DNA of 64,000 bases from JBBQZP01 sp038207585 (GCA_038207585.1 JBBQZP010000015.1:1-64000), one strand, 5' to 3'; positions 35,564 to 44,303 are shown, numbered from the stretch's first letter. Notes: generated by a model from the letters alone, not told the origin. Numbers and translations are program-made.

Positions 35564-35607
35564 CAAATTTCTTCGAAGAAATTTGCAAAAGTTTTCGAAA
35601 ACTTTTG
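35564..35607. repeat. Repeat A copy 3 (two perfect 22-nt palindromes)
   Basis: Palindrome 1 (35564-35585) has arms CAAATTTCTTC/GAAGAAATTTG and palindrome 2 (35586-35607) has arms CAAAAGTTTTC/GAAAACTTTTG. They abut with no spacer. This is the best-formed copy. It lies between the convergent ends of the nucleoside hydrolase gene and phoB (stop at 35610) and could act as a bidirectional terminator. Confidence 0.9.
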
Positions 35608-35609
35608 GC

Positions 35610-36302
35610 CTAGCCCAACGCGTAGCCCGCACCCCGCACCGTGCGCAGCGGGCTTTCCCCGCCGTGCTGGCACAGCGCTTTTCGCAGCCGCCCGATATGC
35701 ACATCGACGGTGCGGGTTTCGACATAGATATCTCGGCCCCAGACCCGGTCCAGCAATTGCTCGCGGCTCCAGACCCGGCCGGGCTTTTCCATGAATGTGG
35801 CCAGCAGGCGAAACTCGGTCGGGCCCAGCTTCAGCACCTTGTCGTCGCGGTAAACCCGGTGGGTTTCGCCGTCCAGACGGATGCCGTCAAACTCCAGCAC
35901 CACCCCCACGGTTGACGGGCGCGCGCGGCGCAGGTTCGCACGCACGCGGGCCATGAGTTCCACCACCGAATAGGGCTTGATCATATAGTCATCGGCCCCC
36001 GTCTCGAGGCCGCGCACGCGGTCAACCTCTTCCGACCGGGCCGACAGCATGATGATCGGCACGCGGCGGGTTTCTGGCCGTGTTTTCAGCTGCCGACAGA
36101 CCTCCAACCCTGAGACGTTGGGCATCATCCAATCCAGCACGATCAGGTCGGGCAGACCTTCTTCGACCAGCATCAAGGCCTCTTCGCCATCGCGCGCCAA
36201 CATGACGCGGTAGCCTTCCGACGAAAGGTTATAAGACAGTATCTCACGTTGCGCTGGTTCATCCTCGACCAGCAGGACCAGCAGCTTTTCGGCAACAGCC
36301 AT
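35610..36302 (-). CDS. phoB: Phosphate regulon response regulator PhoB
   Basis: This 230-residue OmpR-family regulator has a receiver domain with acidic pocket VEDE, phospho-acceptor Asp57 in LIVLDWMMP and conserved Lys in MIKPYS. The C-terminal winged helix carries KLGPTEFRLLATFMEKPGRVWSREQLLDRVWG and ETRTVDVHIGRLRKAL. It binds Pho boxes when phosphate is scarce; a box is found before pstS. It is the last gene of pstS-pstC-pstA-pstB-phoU-phoB, 10 nt after phoU. Confidence 0.97.
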   Translation of the reverse strand: MAVAEKLLVLLVEDEPAQREILSYNLSSEGYRVMLARDGEEALMLVEEGLPDLIVLDWMMPNVSGLEVCRQLKTRPETRRVPIIMLSARSEEVDRVRGLETGADDYMIKPYSVVELMARVRANLRRARPSTVGVVLEFDGIRLDGETHRVYRDDKVLKLGPTEFRLLATFMEKPGRVWSREQLLDRVWGRDIYVETRTVDVHIGRLRKALCQHGGESPLRTVRGAGYALG

Positions 36303-36312
36303 CTGCTTTCCC

Positions 36313-37020
36313 CTAGCCCTTCACGGTTGAGGTGGTGTCACCTTTCGGGCGGTCCTCGTCCGGCACGGCGCCCGTCACCAAATAGATCACCTGTTCGGCA
36401 ATGCCGGTTGCGTGATCGCCCATCCGTTCGATGTTCTTGGCGATGAAATGCAGGTGCATCGTCGGCGTGATGTTGCGGGGGTCTTCCATCATATGGGTCA
36501 GGAATTCGCGGAACAGCGCATTATACATCTGATCCACCTCGTTGTCGCCCTGCCGGACCTTGGCGGCCAGAACGGCATCACGGCGGATATAGGCATCCAG
36601 CGCGTCTTTCAGTTGCAACTGCACCAGCCGCGCCATCCGGCGGATCGCCCCGGTGGCTCCGCCGATGGGCGCCATGTTCGACAGCACCATCGACCGTTTG
36701 GCAAGGTTCTTGGCATAATCGCCGCAGCGTTCCAGGCTGGCCGCGATTTTGATTACGCTCAGCACGGTGCGCAGATCGGATGCGATCGGTCCACGCAAGG
36801 CGATGAGGCGGGCGGATTCGGTGTTGATCTGATCTTCCAGCGCATCAATCGCGCGGTCGTTGATCCGCACGGTTTCGGCAAGTTCCTCATCCCGCGTCTC
36901 AAGGGCGGTTGCGGCGTCAAGAATGGCTGCCTCGACCATGCCGCCCATCTTCATGATCATGGCCTGCACGGCCTCAAGATCGCGGTCAAAGGCCGAAGCG
37001 ATGTGACGTTCTGAATTCAT
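36313..37020 (-). CDS. phoU: Phosphate signalling protein PhoU
   Basis: This 235-residue all-helical protein is built of two PhoU repeats, each with an ExxxD-type metal motif segment (ALEDQINTESARLIAL; NEVDQMYNALFREFLTHM). It dampens PhoR/PhoB signalling by connecting the Pst transporter to the kinase. It lies between pstB and phoB with gaps of 9 and 10 nt, consistent with one transcript. Confidence 0.97.
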   Translation of the reverse strand: MNSERHIASAFDRDLEAVQAMIMKMGGMVEAAILDAATALETRDEELAETVRINDRAIDALEDQINTESARLIALRGPIASDLRTVLSVIKIAASLERCGDYAKNLAKRSMVLSNMAPIGGATGAIRRMARLVQLQLKDALDAYIRRDAVLAAKVRQGDNEVDQMYNALFREFLTHMMEDPRNITPTMHLHFIAKNIERMGDHATGIAEQVIYLVTGAVPDEDRPKGDTTSTVKG

Positions 37021-37029
37021 GGTGCCCCC

Positions 37030-37827
37030 CTAGCCGATCCGGCCGGTGATATACGATTCTGTGCGCGGGTCTTTCGGGTTGGTGAAAATCTGCCCCGTCT
37101 CGCCGTATTCGACCAGATTACCCAGATGGAAGAACGCGGTTTTCTGGCTGACCCGCGCCGCCTGCTGCATGGAATGGGTGACGATCACCACGGAAAACTG
37201 GCTGCGGAGTTCATCAATCAGTTCTTCCACCTGCGCGGTTGCAATCGGGTCCAGCGCCGAACAGGGTTCGTCCATCAAAAGCACCTCGGGCGAGGTGGCG
37301 ATGGCGCGGGCAATGCACAGGCGCTGCTGTTGGCCGCCCGAAAGGCCGGTGCCGGGGGCTTGCAGTCGATCTTTGACCTCATTCCAGATCGCGGCCTTGC
37401 GCAGGGATTGCTCGACAACTTCATCCAGTTCGGCCTTGTTGCGGGTCTGGCCATGGATCTTGGGGCCATAGGCCACGTTGTCGTAGATCGACTTCGGGAA
37501 CGGGTTCGGCTTTTGAAACACCATGCCGACCTTGGCACGCAATTGCACCGGGTCCACCCGCTTGTCCTGAATGTTCTGGCCGTCCAGCGTGATCTCGCCC
37601 GTCACCCGGCAGATCGGGATCGTGTCGTTCATCCGGTTCAGGCAGCGCAGGAAGGTCGATTTGCCACAGCCCGACGGGCCGATGAACGCGGTCACGGTTT
37701 TATCAAGGATATCGACGCTGACATCTTTCAGCGCATGGTTGTCGCCATAGTAAACCTGCACATCCCGCGCGGTCATCTTTGCCTGATTGGTGTCCACCGT
37801 CCGCTCCACAATTCGCATGTCATTCAT
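37030..37827 (-). CDS. pstB: Phosphate ABC transporter ATP-binding protein PstB
   Basis: This ATPase of the high-affinity phosphate transporter has Walker A GPSGCGKST, signature LSGGQQQRLCIARAIA and Walker B VLLMDEPCSALDPIAT. The length is 265 residues from the chosen start MNDMRIV (37827), which has AGGA about 8 nt upstream. ATGs at 37836 and 37818 are alternatives, and the open frame runs to 37881 inside pstA. The gap to the pstA stop is 13 nt. Confidence 0.96.
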   Translation of the reverse strand: MNDMRIVERTVDTNQAKMTARDVQVYYGDNHALKDVSVDILDKTVTAFIGPSGCGKSTFLRCLNRMNDTIPICRVTGEITLDGQNIQDKRVDPVQLRAKVGMVFQKPNPFPKSIYDNVAYGPKIHGQTRNKAELDEVVEQSLRKAAIWNEVKDRLQAPGTGLSGGQQQRLCIARAIATSPEVLLMDEPCSALDPIATAQVEELIDELRSQFSVVIVTHSMQQAARVSQKTAFFHLGNLVEYGETGQIFTNPKDPRTESYITGRIG

Positions 37828-37840
37828 CGTGTTCATCCTG

Positions 37841-39172
37841 TTACCAACGGCGTTCAAAGCGACGGCGCAAGAAAATAGCAATCGCGTTCATGGCGATCAG
37901 AAAAACCAGAAGTACGATGATCGCCCCGGAGGCGCGTTCCACAAAAGCAGGGTCGGCGCGCTGGGTAAAGTTGTAAACCTGCACCGGCAGGGCGGAGGCG
38001 GGCTCGAAAAACCCGGCCGGTGGTGCGTCGGGAAAGTCGCGAACAAAGGCGACCATGCCGATCAGCAAAAGCGGTGCGGTTTCGCCAAGGGCTTGCGCCA
38101 GACCGATGATCGTACCGGTCAGGATGCCGGGCATCGCCAGCGGCAGGACGTGATGAAAGATCGACTGCATCTTTGACGCCCCTACCCCAAGGGCTGCGTC
38201 GCGGATGCTGGGCGGCACCGCCTTCAGGCTGGCGCGGGTTGCGATGATGATCGTGGGCAGCGTCATCAGCGTCAGCACCAGTCCGCCCACAATGGGGGCC
38301 GATTGTGGCAGACCGCCAAGGTTGATGAAGATCGCAAGACCCAGAATACCAAATACAATCGACGGCACCGCGGCGAGGTTGGAGATGTTGACCTCGATCA
38401 GATCGGTCCAGCGGTTTTGCGGCGCGAATTCCTCAAGATAGATGGAAGTGGCAACCCCGATGGGCAGCGCAAGCACCAGAACGATGATCATCATGTAAGC
38501 CGACCCCAGGATCGCGACCCCAAGCCCCGCCGCCTCGGGGCGCAGTTCGGATGCATCGGGGCCGAAGATAAAGCCCCAGTTGAATGCAAGCGTCAGCAGA
38601 CCCTTGTCGCGCATCTGCTGCGCCAGAACCAGTTGTTGGGGCGAGATGTTGCTGTCCAATGCCGCACTTTCCATCGTGACGCGGCCTTTGAAGAACCCGT
38701 CGATCCGCCCGTTGGCGTAGGCATAGAATGGCACCGTTGTGCCCACAAGCGACGGGTCAGCCAGCACCATATTTCGCAGTGTAGCGGGGGCTTCCTGCGA
38801 GATCACGCCTTTGAGATCCTTGGCGCTCATCCCCTTGGTGTCGATCCCGGCCTTGGCCAGTTCCTGTACCAGTGCCGCCTGAATGGCGGTGCCATAACCG
38901 ACGGTCGTGACCTTTTTCATCACCGCAAGATCTCCGGTGCCCGATTTGTCGAATTTGGCCGCTTCAATCGGCACGTCAATCACCACAAAGGTCTGACGAA
39001 ACGCGCCAAGGCCGTTTGACAGAACCGAAGCCAGCAGGATCACCAGCGCCAACACACCGATGCCGACGGCGATCATGCCATAGGCGCGAAACCGCGCCTC
39101 GGCGGCGTTACGGCGGCGGGTGCGCGCATCGGGCGCATAAAGCGAGGCCGGGCTGTGCGAAAGGTCAGTCAT
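37841..39172 (-). CDS. pstA: Phosphate ABC transporter permease PstA (extended form)
   Basis: This 443-residue inner-membrane permease is about 150 residues longer than the E. coli protein. The N-terminus has one membrane helix followed by a soluble extension (about residues 60-180) of the DUF3333 type seen in alphaproteobacteria, which would be periplasmic. The C-terminal half holds the transport helices and the coupling motif ALGVGASKMQSIFHHVLPLAMPGILTG. Its ATG overlaps the pstC stop (ATGA). Confidence 0.95.
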   Translation of the reverse strand: MTDLSHSPASLYAPDARTRRRNAAEARFRAYGMIAVGIGVLALVILLASVLSNGLGAFRQTFVVIDVPIEAAKFDKSGTGDLAVMKKVTTVGYGTAIQAALVQELAKAGIDTKGMSAKDLKGVISQEAPATLRNMVLADPSLVGTTVPFYAYANGRIDGFFKGRVTMESAALDSNISPQQLVLAQQMRDKGLLTLAFNWGFIFGPDASELRPEAAGLGVAILGSAYMMIIVLVLALPIGVATSIYLEEFAPQNRWTDLIEVNISNLAAVPSIVFGILGLAIFINLGGLPQSAPIVGGLVLTLMTLPTIIIATRASLKAVPPSIRDAALGVGASKMQSIFHHVLPLAMPGILTGTIIGLAQALGETAPLLLIGMVAFVRDFPDAPPAGFFEPASALPVQVYNFTQRADPAFVERASGAIIVLLVFLIAMNAIAIFLRRRFERRW

Positions 39173-40629
39173 TCGTATTGCTCCCGGTATTTGCGCACGA
39201 TGTAGAGCGCCAGCACGTTAAGCCCCAGCGTGATGACGAAAAGCGAAAGCCCCAGCGCAAAGGCAACAAGAGTTTCGGGGCTGGCAAATTCGGTGTCGCC
39301 GGTCAGCTGGCTGACGATCTTGACGGTGACGGTCGTCATCGCCTCGAACGGGTTCAGCGACAGTTTGGCGGCGGCACCTGCCCCCAGAACCACAATCATC
39401 GTCTCGCCGATGGCGCGGCTGGCGGCCAGCAGAATCGCACCGACGATGCCGGGCAAGGCGGCGGGCAAAATCACCTGCTTCACGGTTTCCGATTGCGTGG
39501 CCCCCAACCCGTATGACCCGTCGCGCAGGCTTTGCGGGACCGCGTTGATGATATCATCCGACAGCGACGACACGAAGGGGATCAGCATCACCCCCATCAC
39601 GATCCCCGCCGTCATCACCGACGACGAACTGCTGCCCAACCCAAGGGGCGAGGCGAAATAATCGCGCAGGATCGGCCCCACGGTGATCAGCGCGAAGAGC
39701 CCGTAAACAATGGTTGGAATACCCGCCAGAATCTCGATGGCGGGTTTGGCAAAGGTGCGGACCGATTTGCTGGCATATTCGGCCAGATAAATCGCGGCCA
39801 TCAGGCCAATCGGCACTGACACCACCAAAGCGATGAACGAAACATAAAGCGTGCCCCACAACAGCGGCAGGATGCCCAGATCAGACCCACCCCGGAATTG
39901 CGGGTTCCAAGTGGTTGAAAAGAAAAAGTCCTTGCCCGGATAAAGGTTGAAGAAATGCCATGTCTCGAACACCAGCGAGAATACGATACCAACGGTCGTC
40001 AGCACCGCGATCAGCGATGATCCGATCAGCAGGGCCTTGACGAATTGCTCGGATATATTGCGTGCCCGCAGATCAGGCCGGATGCGCCACCACGCAAATC
40101 CAAACCCCGCCAGCGCCGTCAATAGCACTGCCCCCGCCATCAATTTGCGCGCGCTGGCTGACATCTGGCGATAGGCTTTCGCCGCGTCAAAGACATTGGA
40201 GCTGACGTTTTCGCCGATCGCCACACCCACCGCACCCAACTGCGCGCGCACATCGGTTCTATCGGCGCGCATCGCGGCCAGATCGGCCTCTGACAGGCTG
40301 CCACGCGCCACCATCACATCAAGCCCGCCGGAAATGCGGCGGACATCGGCCATCACCAACTCGCGCGATGACCCAGCCACCACATCGGCGTCCCCGATCA
40401 TCGAGACGATCCGCCCCTCGATCACCATCGGCTGCACGAAAAGCCATACGGCCAGCACCAGAAGCGCGGGCACGGCGGTGAACAGAAACACCGACTGGCC
40501 GTAGTATCCTGGCAGCGAATGCAGCTTGCGCATATCGCCCTGAACCGACGCCATGGCGCGGGCGCGGCCAAGGAAAAACCCGACAATCGCAATCGCCACG
40601 ACCAGCAGGAAAAGAATACCGACGCTCAT
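39169..40629 (-). CDS. pstC: Phosphate ABC transporter permease PstC (extended form)
   Basis: This 486-residue permease is also much longer than E. coli PstC (319). It has two N-terminal helices around a soluble insert (about residues 65-165) and then the classic permease core with GLGATQSETVKQVILPAALPGIVGAILLAASRAIGE as coupling loop. Paired extensions in PstC and PstA suggest they contact each other. It follows pstS after 59 nt containing a 6-bp hairpin (40655-40678) that may reduce expression relative to pstS. Confidence 0.95.
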   Translation of the reverse strand: MSVGILFLLVVAIAIVGFFLGRARAMASVQGDMRKLHSLPGYYGQSVFLFTAVPALLVLAVWLFVQPMVIEGRIVSMIGDADVVAGSSRELVMADVRRISGGLDVMVARGSLSEADLAAMRADRTDVRAQLGAVGVAIGENVSSNVFDAAKAYRQMSASARKLMAGAVLLTALAGFGFAWWRIRPDLRARNISEQFVKALLIGSSLIAVLTTVGIVFSLVFETWHFFNLYPGKDFFFSTTWNPQFRGGSDLGILPLLWGTLYVSFIALVVSVPIGLMAAIYLAEYASKSVRTFAKPAIEILAGIPTIVYGLFALITVGPILRDYFASPLGLGSSSSSVMTAGIVMGVMLIPFVSSLSDDIINAVPQSLRDGSYGLGATQSETVKQVILPAALPGIVGAILLAASRAIGETMIVVLGAGAAAKLSLNPFEAMTTVTVKIVSQLTGDTEFASPETLVAFALGLSLFVITLGLNVLALYIVRKYREQYE

Positions 40630-40654
40630 GTCATTTCCACGTCAAAGGGAAAGT

Positions 40655-40678
40655 GGGTGGCGCGCAATCGCACCACCC
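40655..40678 (-). other. Hairpin between pstS and pstC
   Basis: GGGTGG (40655-40660) and CCACCC (40673-40678) can pair around a 12-nt loop in the short pstS-pstC gap. No T-run follows. Such processing or attenuating structures commonly let the binding protein be made in excess of the permease, which is inferred here. Confidence 0.4.
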
Positions 40679-40688
40679 GAGTTCAGGT

Positions 40689-41744
40689 TCAGTTCAGCGG
40701 ACCCATCGGGGTTTCGGCCGCAACCGCCGCCTGCGTTGCAGCAAGTTCGGGGTCTGACACGAGGCCATAAGCCGCAAGCGGGCCGTCGGGGCCAGCCATA
40801 TCGTCAGACACGAAAAACTCGATATAGTCCTTCAGGCCAGGGATAACGCCGATATGCGCTTTCTTGACGTAGAAATACAGCGGGCGCGAAACGGGATATT
40901 CGCCCGAGGCAATCGATTCCGTCGACGGCACGATGCCCGACATTGTCGCCACTTTCAGCTTGTCGGTGTTGTTCTGATAGAACGACAGGCCGAACACGCC
41001 GACGGCGTTCTTGTTGGCGTCGATGCGCGACAGGGTTTCGGTGTAGTCGCCGTCGATGTCGACCGATACGCCATCGGTGCGCAGCGCGTTGCAGGATTTT
41101 TCGGCGTTGCCGCCCTTTTCCTTGTCATCAGCACCTTCCGCGGCGGCAAGGAACAGATCATAGGCCCCGCTTTCATGGCACCCCGAAGTTATCACCTTGG
41201 TGTCGAACACTTCGCGCGTGCCGTGCTTGGTGCCGGGGATGAACATCAGGATATCCTGCGCGGGCAAAGCCGGGTTCACGTCAGCCCAGGTCTTGGCGGC
41301 ATTGGCCACCAGCGCGCCGTCCTTGGCCACCATGCCGCCAATCGCGCCGTAGATGTCGGCGGGGGTATAAGCGAAATCCGGGCCGCTGATGTCGGACGCG
41401 AAAACGATCCCGTCATAACCGATGCGGACTTCCATGATCTCGGCAACACCGTTGGTGGCGCACAGGTCGATGTCCGACTGGCTGATGCGCGACGAAGAGT
41501 TGGCGATGTCGATGGTGTTTTCGCCGACACCTTCACACATTTTTTTGCGGCCGGCACCCGACCCACCCGATTCGACCACGGGGGTCGGGAAATCGAAGTT
41601 TTCGCCAAAGGCTTCTGCCACGATGGTGGCATAGGGCAGCACGGTCGAAGAACCGGCAACCTGAATATTGTCGCGCGCATAGGCGCCCGTAGCGGACGCC
41701 GCGGCGACCGCAATGGCCGAAACGGTCAGTTTCATGAAGGACAT
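40689..41744 (-). CDS. pstS: Phosphate ABC transporter substrate-binding protein PstS
   Basis: This 351-residue periplasmic phosphate-binding protein has a signal peptide (start MSFMKLTVSAIAVAAASATGAYA, mature RDNIQVAGSSTVLPY). It contains GSSTVLPYATIVAEAF and SGGSGAGRKKMCEG, phosphate-coordinating loops of the PstS family. The start at 41744 has AGGAGA upstream; an internal ATG three codons later is possible. Transcription is probably from the Pho box at 41816-41844. It is the first gene of the pst-pho operon. Confidence 0.95.
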   Translation of the reverse strand: MSFMKLTVSAIAVAAASATGAYARDNIQVAGSSTVLPYATIVAEAFGENFDFPTPVVESGGSGAGRKKMCEGVGENTIDIANSSSRISQSDIDLCATNGVAEIMEVRIGYDGIVFASDISGPDFAYTPADIYGAIGGMVAKDGALVANAAKTWADVNPALPAQDILMFIPGTKHGTREVFDTKVITSGCHESGAYDLFLAAAEGADDKEKGGNAEKSCNALRTDGVSVDIDGDYTETLSRIDANKNAVGVFGLSFYQNNTDKLKVATMSGIVPSTESIASGEYPVSRPLYFYVKKAHIGVIPGLKDYIEFFVSDDMAGPDGPLAAYGLVSDPELAATQAAVAAETPMGPLN

Positions 41745-41815
41745 GGAGCTTCTCCTGGTATCTGTCACATGCGACCGCCCGGTCGGCGATCCCATGCCCC
41801 GTCTAGGCTTCTCTT

Positions 41816-41844
41816 ACATCAGTTTTGCGACGGTTTTGTAACAG
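41816..41844 (-). promoter_or_regulatory. PhoB binding site (triple Pho box) of pstS
   Basis: On the minus strand, three 7-nt units CTGTTAC (41844-41838), CCGTCGC (41833-41827) and CTGATGT (41822-41816) are each separated by exactly AAAA, giving the 11-bp periodicity of tandem PhoB half-sites (consensus CTGTCAT). The last unit ends about 70 nt before the pstS ATG, compatible with PhoB replacing the -35 element. Confidence 0.85.
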
Positions 41845-41878
41845 TTCCATGAAGGCTCCAGACAGACTGTAGAGAAGT

Positions 41879-42919
41879 CTAGCTGGCCGGCAAAACCACC
41901 GAAAACCGGCTGCCCTGCCCCGGTGCGGAGTCGATCTTCAGCCTTCCGCGATGGCGGTTGACGATGTGCTTGACGATGGCCAGCCCCAGCCCGGTGCCGC
42001 CCTTTTCGCGCGACCGGTGCGTATCCACCCGGTAGAACCGTTCCGTCAGACGCGGGATATGCACGGGGTCAATGCCCTCTCCCCTGTCAATGACCGTCAC
42101 CCGGATCGACGGGCCGCGCAGGAAGGTGTCGCTTGGGTCGTGGTCCAGCGCGATGGTCACAACATTCCCCGCGCCACCGTATTTCACCGCGTTTTCAATC
42201 AGGTTGTCGAACACCTGCATCAACTGATCCGGATCGGCCTGCACGAACAGCGGTGCGGCCCCGCCCGTCACCTCCAGCCGCACGCCCGCATCATCGGCCA
42301 AGGGGCGCAGTGCCGCGATGGCCATACCGACCAGCGCGGTTACATCCACCTGTTCGGTCGGACGCCTGCGTTCCTCGGATTCGACCCGGCTGAGCGACAG
42401 CAGGTCTTGCACAAGGCGGTTCATCCGGTTCGCTTCGCGGTCCATGATGGTTAAAAACCTCTCGCGCGCGGCCGGATCATCACGCGCCGCCCCGCGCAGG
42501 GTTTCGATAAACCCGATCAGCGCCGTCAACGGCGTGCGCAATTCGTGGCTGACATTGGCCACAAAATCGCGGCGGATCTGGCTGATCTGTTCCTGTTCGG
42601 TCAAATCCTCGAACGCGCAGACTGCCCCCGGCCCATCAGGCAAGGCGATGGGCGTCACCGTCACCCGGTGCAACGTCTCATGGCTACCGCCAAAGGCCAC
42701 CTGTGCTACCACACCGGGCTTTGCGTCATTCAGCGCCACCTCGATTGCGGCCACTAGCCCCGCCTGCCGCATCGCAAACGCATGATGCCGCCCGACCATG
42801 TCGGCCCCCAACAGCGTCACCGCCCGAGCGTTGGCCTGCGCGATGCGCGCATCTGCACCAATCAGCACCATGGGTATGGGAGCTGCCTCCAGCACCGTCC
42901 CGATCCGGATCTCTAACAT
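41879..42919 (-). CDS. phoR: Phosphate regulon sensor histidine kinase PhoR (no membrane segment)
   Basis: This 346-residue kinase starts directly with a PAS domain (about 8-105, PMVLIGADARIAQANARAVTLLG), then the HisKA domain with phospho-acceptor His125 in FVANVSHELRTPLT, and the HATPase domain (DNLIENAVKYGG, DRGEGID, GGTGLGLAIVKHIV). No transmembrane helix is present in the predicted protein, and an in-frame stop just upstream rules out a longer N-terminus. Coupling to Pst/PhoU is therefore likely through cytoplasmic contacts. It lies upstream of, and co-directional with, pstS, with 134 nt between them. Confidence 0.93.
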   Translation of the reverse strand: MLEIRIGTVLEAAPIPMVLIGADARIAQANARAVTLLGADMVGRHHAFAMRQAGLVAAIEVALNDAKPGVVAQVAFGGSHETLHRVTVTPIALPDGPGAVCAFEDLTEQEQISQIRRDFVANVSHELRTPLTALIGFIETLRGAARDDPAARERFLTIMDREANRMNRLVQDLLSLSRVESEERRRPTEQVDVTALVGMAIAALRPLADDAGVRLEVTGGAAPLFVQADPDQLMQVFDNLIENAVKYGGAGNVVTIALDHDPSDTFLRGPSIRVTVIDRGEGIDPVHIPRLTERFYRVDTHRSREKGGTGLGLAIVKHIVNRHRGRLKIDSAPGQGSRFSVVLPAS

Positions 42920-43043
42920 GATAATTTCAACTATCCCCAGTGCCCTGACCTTCGCTGTTTAATGCGCTTTTGCGAATAGGCGCAACAAGAGGCCTTGCAC
43001 CCCGCCGCAAACCGCTCTACCCGAGCGTGTGTAACGGGAGTGT

Positions 43044-43529
43044 GTGTGGTCACTAAAAGATGTGACAGTTTACCGTAGTTCCGCCCAAAAGCCGCAACGC
43101 CCCCATTCATCAGACGATATCGAACGTGGCTCAGCATGTGGGGGGCAGGTGTCAGACGCATCCATAATCCCTGATGGAACCGATACAGTCATCGTGCTTG
43201 GGTCAAAGGTTATTGCGGCGTATCTGGGCGCGGCGAACCTTCCCGTTAGGGTTGTGGAGCCCCTGCCCGGCCAGTTGGCCGATGCCATCGCGGATGCGTC
43301 GGGCCGCGTGCATGTTCTTATGCCGCTGATGTCGGCCGACTTTGATGCCCTGCACGCTTTGCAGGCCTTGGTTGCATTGGGCTATCGGGGATCAGTTGGG
43401 GTCACGTCGACCGCCCTGCCCGCGCCCGGAATGGTGTTGGCCGAACTGCGCGGATCGGCCAACGGCATTACGGTTGATCTGCTGGTTTTGCCGATGGCCG
43501 CAGACCCACCCGACCACCACAGCCACTGA
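43044..43529 (+). CDS. Hypothetical protein, receiver-like alpha/beta pattern
   Basis: This 161-residue frame begins at GTG 43044 behind GGGAG; an in-frame GTG at 43149 would give 126 residues and removes a poorly structured N-terminus. From about residue 46 there is a regular strand-helix alternation (VIVLGSKVIAAYLG, VRVVEPLPGQLADAIADA, VHVLMPLMSADFDALHALQALV, SVGVTSTALP, VDLLVLPM) resembling a response-regulator receiver that lacks the acidic pocket and phospho-Asp. I recognise no family. It is divergent from phoR, so a link to phosphate signalling is possible but unproven. Confidence 0.45.
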   Translation: MWSLKDVTVYRSSAQKPQRPHSSDDIERGSACGGQVSDASIIPDGTDTVIVLGSKVIAAYLGAANLPVRVVEPLPGQLADAIADASGRVHVLMPLMSADFDALHALQALVALGYRGSVGVTSTALPAPGMVLAELRGSANGITVDLLVLPMAADPPDHHSH

Positions 43530-43606
43530 CCCCGGCAAACAAAGGCGCCACACCGGGCGTTTTCGTGAAATCGGGCGTCATGGCAAAATCGGGCGATTTG
43601 TTAAAA

Positions 43607-43681
43607 TGGTGGGTGATAAGGGATTTGAACCCCTGACATCTTCGATGTGAACGAAGCGCTCTACCACTGAGCTAATCACCC
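43607..43681 (-). tRNA. tRNA-Val (anticodon CAC)
   Basis: On the minus strand, acceptor GGGTGAT (43681-43675) pairs with ATCACCC (43617-43611), discriminator A is at 43610 and an encoded CCA at 43609-43607. The anticodon arm is CTTCG-TTCACAT-CGAAG with anticodon CAC, reading GUG. The T-arm shows GGTTCAAAT. A short T-run follows the CCA. The tRNA begins 18 nt after the HU-like gene stop. Confidence 0.95.
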
Positions 43682-43699
43682 GTGGGCGGCGTCTTAGCC

Positions 43700-44140
43700 C
43701 TAGTCGTCGTTCGGTGCAAGGGCCTGTGCATCATCACCTTTGCCACCGCCACCGCCACCGCGCCGAATCCGAACAATCAGCACCTCGCCCCCCGTCGCAA
43801 TATCGCGCTGGCGGTTCACTTTGGCTTTGCCAAGCGGCGGCAGGTTAAGATCATCGCCGCGCGTCAGCGCATCACCAAGGGCGGCAAGCGTCGCCTCGAC
43901 GATTTCCTTGAGCCCCTTTTTCTTTGCGCCAGTCGCCAGTGCCACCTTGTCGACCAGGTTGCGCGTCTTCATCACATTGGCTGCGGTTTGCGACGTCTCG
44001 CCCGTGTCGGCGCCACTGTCAGCGGCAGTTGCTGCAAGAGTGTCAACGGTAACACCCGCGACCGCATGCGATGCGGCCTTCGCGCCGGAAGCGGCTTTGC
44101 GGGGTGCTGAGGTCTTGGCTGCGGTTTTCGAAGTGGCCAT
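43700..44140 (-). CDS. HU/IHF-like DNA-binding protein with extended tails
   Basis: This 146-residue protein has a core of about 90 residues related to HU/IHF (KTRNLVDKVALATGAKKKGLKEIVEATLAALGDALTRGDDLNLPPLGKAKVNRQRDIATG). It is preceded by an Ala/Lys/Ser-rich N-terminal tail of about 55 residues and followed by a Gly-rich RIRRGGGGGGKGDD tail. The beta-arm tip is atypical, so sequence-nonspecific DNA binding is probable but not certain. The start MATSKT at 44140 lacks a strong ribosome-binding site. The gene lies between the lon terminator and a tRNA-Val gene. Confidence 0.75.
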   Translation of the reverse strand: MATSKTAAKTSAPRKAASGAKAASHAVAGVTVDTLAATAADSGADTGETSQTAANVMKTRNLVDKVALATGAKKKGLKEIVEATLAALGDALTRGDDLNLPPLGKAKVNRQRDIATGGEVLIVRIRRGGGGGGKGDDAQALAPNDD

Positions 44141-44244
44141 GGTGTGGATTGTCCCATCCGGTTTCTTATCTGGAAACAACCATATCGCCATTCGAGTGGA
44201 TCGGGAACCCGTCTTCTGCACCGCTTTTTCATCACATCAAAAGC

Positions 44245-44280
44245 AAAAGGCTGCGCAAGCCATTCCCTGCGCAGCCTTTT
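44245..44280 (-). terminator. Terminator downstream of lon
   Basis: AAAAGGCTGCGCA (44245-44257) and TGCGCAGCCTTTT (44268-44280) form a perfect 13-bp stem with a 10-nt loop. T-rich flanks on both strands suggest bidirectional capacity. It separates lon from the HU-like gene. Confidence 0.85.
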
Positions 44281-44303
44281 TTCTGGTTCAAGGCAAAGCG
44301 GCG

